Shown here piece by piece: positions 63,003-64,000 of a stretch of DNA of 64,000 nt (position 1 is the stretch's first letter; each line of letters begins with the position of its first letter). Source of the stretch: Luteimonas cucumeris (GTDB lineage: Bacteria > Pseudomonadota > Gammaproteobacteria > Xanthomonadales > Xanthomonadaceae). The stretch spans positions 186,001-250,000 of the forward strand of contig NZ_VLKN01000003.1 of assembly GCF_007830035.1 (NCBI RefSeq), in the 5' to 3' direction. Under the pieces are notes generated by a model. That model saw nothing but the letters and a program-made list of their open reading frames with translations. It ran no database searches and was not told the DNA's origin. Made by a program: the position numbers and the translations under genes.

Positions 63003-63031
63003 AAAAAAAGCCCCGCTCGCGCGGGGCTTTC
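63003..63031 (-). terminator. Rho-independent terminator after the first Ala-rich lipoprotein gene
   Basis: On the minus strand AAAGCCCCGC pairs with GCGGGGCTTT around GCGA and runs into TTTTTTT. It ends transcripts of the gene at 63059-63430 just before the liuB upstream region. Confidence 0.9.
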
Positions 63032-63058
63032 CGGAATCCATCTGTTGCAGCGGACGAA

Positions 63059-63430
63059 TTACTTCTTCTCTTCCGCCTTGACTTCATCGGCAGCCTGTTG
63101 CGCCTTGTCGGCGACATTCTGTGCAGCATCGGCGGTAGCTTCGGCGGCATTGGCGGTGGCTTCGCTGGTGGCGGCAGCGGCCTGATCGGCAGCGGCTTCC
63201 GCAGCCTGTCCGGCTTCGGTCATCGCTTCGCCGGTGGCGGCGGCTGCGGCATCGACGCCTTCGGCTGCGGCATCGCCTGCAGCCTGTGCGGCATCCGCGG
63301 CCTGCATGCCCGCCTCGTCGGCGGCGGCTGCCGCTTCGGATGCCTGCTGTTCGGCGGTCGGGGTTTCGTTCTTGCAGGCCGAAAGGGCCAGGACGCCAGC
63401 GGCGAGCAGTACATAGAGCTTGGTGTTCAT
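63059..63430 (-). CDS. Alanine-rich lipoprotein, unknown function
   Basis: The 123-residue protein has a lipoprotein signal (YVLLAAGVLALSACKNE, lipobox LSAC with C19) and then an almost wholly helical Ala-rich chain of AEAAADQAAAA-type repeats with acidic and glutamine residues, ending DEVKAEEKK. It should be anchored in the membrane and form a long helix or coiled coil. It is a paralogue of the gene upstream at 63558-63959 in design. No family function is known to me. It resembles small entericidin/Lpp-like or LEA-like proteins only in composition. Confidence 0.75.
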   Translation of the reverse strand: MNTKLYVLLAAGVLALSACKNETPTAEQQASEAAAAADEAGMQAADAAQAAGDAAAEGVDAAAAATGEAMTEAGQAAEAAADQAAAATSEATANAAEATADAAQNVADKAQQAADEVKAEEKK

Positions 63431-63504
63431 GGGCAACTCCGGTCGTGTGTGGGTGGGGCGGGTGGCGCGATTGCGGTCGCAGCCTAACCCAGGCCCCGCA
63501 AAAG

Positions 63505-63533
63505 AAAAAGCCGCCGGCAAGCCGGCGGCTTTT
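63505..63533 (-). terminator. Rho-independent terminator after the second Ala-rich lipoprotein gene
   Basis: On the minus strand AAAAGCCGCCGG pairs with CCGGCGGCTTTT around CTTG and is followed by TTTTTCTTTT. The two lipoprotein genes are therefore separate transcription units. Confidence 0.9.
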
Positions 63534-63557
63534 CCACAAAGATGCGGCAAGAAGTGA

Positions 63558-63959
63558 TTACTTCTTGGCTTCTTCCTTGGCAGCGTCGACGGCTTCACCG
63601 GCAGCTTCGCCAGCGGCTTCGGCGCCAGCGGCAGCAGCGTCGGCAGCCTGGCCGGCAGCTTCAGCAGCGTTCTCGGCGGTGTCGGCAGCAGCGTCGGCAG
63701 CACCGGCAGTCGCACCAGCGGCAGCGGCGTCAGCCGAGGTCGCAGCAGCGTCGGCAGCGGTGGCAGCGGCGTCAGCCGACTGCTGTGCAGCGTCGGCAGC
63801 CATCGTGTCGCCAGCGGCGGCGGCGGTGTCAGCAGCCTGCTGGGCTTCGGTCGCAGCCGAGGCAGCTTCAGCGGCCGAGTCCTCGGCCTGCTTCTGGTTG
63901 CTGCACGCGGCCAGGGCCAGACCCATCGCCAGGGCAAGCAGAGCCTTGTTCATGGACAT
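63558..63959 (-). CDS. Alanine-rich lipoprotein, unknown function (paralogue)
   Basis: The 133-residue protein has a lipobox signal (ALLALAMGLALAACSNQ, C19) and a mature part dominated by ADAAATAADAAATSADAAA-like repeats, ending AVDAAKEEAKK. About half the mature residues are alanine. The start at 63959 has GAGGAAA eight or nine bases upstream; an in-frame ATG two codons later is possible. It shares the design of the adjacent gene but the alignment is loose, so they may be old duplicates or convergent low-complexity proteins. Confidence 0.75.
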   Translation of the reverse strand: MSMNKALLALAMGLALAACSNQKQAEDSAAEAASAATEAQQAADTAAAAGDTMAADAAQQSADAAATAADAAATSADAAAAGATAGAADAAADTAENAAEAAGQAADAAAAGAEAAGEAAGEAVDAAKEEAKK

Positions 63960-64000
63960 AATCGAATTTCCTCGTCGTTTAGTTAGGCAACGCGCAAGTG

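Overview
The window is GC-rich, gene-dense bacterial chromosome. Several traits point to the Xanthomonadaceae (Lysobacteraceae: Xanthomonas, Lysobacter, Luteimonas and relatives). The arginine cluster has the xanthomonad form: an acetylornithine-type transcarbamylase and an acetylglutamate kinase-synthase fusion, in the order argF'-argG-argE-argB/A-argC-argH. The DksA-type protein has a long Lys/Ala/Pro N-terminus. A TrpR-family regulator heads the his operon. A secreted C13-type peptidase and several repeat families that I associate with xanthomonads are also present. The genus cannot be fixed from the sequence alone. No rRNA, phage or CRISPR array is present. One tRNA (Pro, CGG) is found.

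Layout. 1-5.1 kb: partial folE2, a repeat-bounded gene-free stretch, then yidD, a dihydroorotase and an M23 peptidase on the minus strand, and the dksA-like gene on the plus strand. 5.2-9.5 kb: a nucleoside deaminase, an MFS exporter overlapping sufE, cysS and a small exported protein. 9.5-17 kb: the arginine cluster, preceded by a short Arg-containing leader ORF and a terminator that resemble an attenuator. 17-24 kb: a CynX/NimT-type MFS gene and the pgaABCD biofilm exopolysaccharide operon, with a perfect CRP/Clp-type site upstream. 24.2-26 kb: an HxlR regulator divergent from an SDR and an NAD(P)-binding oxidoreductase. 26-31 kb: tRNA-Pro, hisS translationally coupled to an enlarged MIO-type ammonia-lyase, and an exported thioredoxin-like protein.

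31-38.6 kb holds a complete, tightly overlapping histidine operon (hisR-G-D-C-B-H-A-F-IE). Its promoter is embedded in an inverted-repeat operator. 38.6-44 kb: a 7TM-DISM diguanylate cyclase, an exported metallophosphoesterase, a YdeI-family protein and the C13 peptidase. 43.8-46 kb: methionine-salvage genes mtnB, mtnD and mtnC. 46-49 kb: an APC permease, a Nudix hydrolase and an EF-P-like protein. 49.2-63 kb: a leucine/branched-chain acid degradation (liu-type) region with two 3-methylcrotonyl-CoA carboxylase subunits, methylglutaconyl-CoA hydratase and HMG-CoA lyase. It is interrupted by a Fur-linked feoAB locus, a bactofilin pair, and a 465-bp element made of a DUF559 nuclease gene between perfect 41-bp inverted repeats. 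The window ends with two alanine-rich lipoprotein genes.

The most notable points are these: the DUF559/inverted-repeat cassette inside the liu gene string; an apparent arginine attenuation leader before argF'; heptameric repeat arrays that enter the argG coding region and extend its N-terminus; a MIO lyase with an internal insertion coupled to hisS; a probably leaderless hisR; and a PAS-GGDEF-EAL gene overlapping the HMG-CoA lyase gene. All family assignments come from reading the translations by eye. No database search was run.
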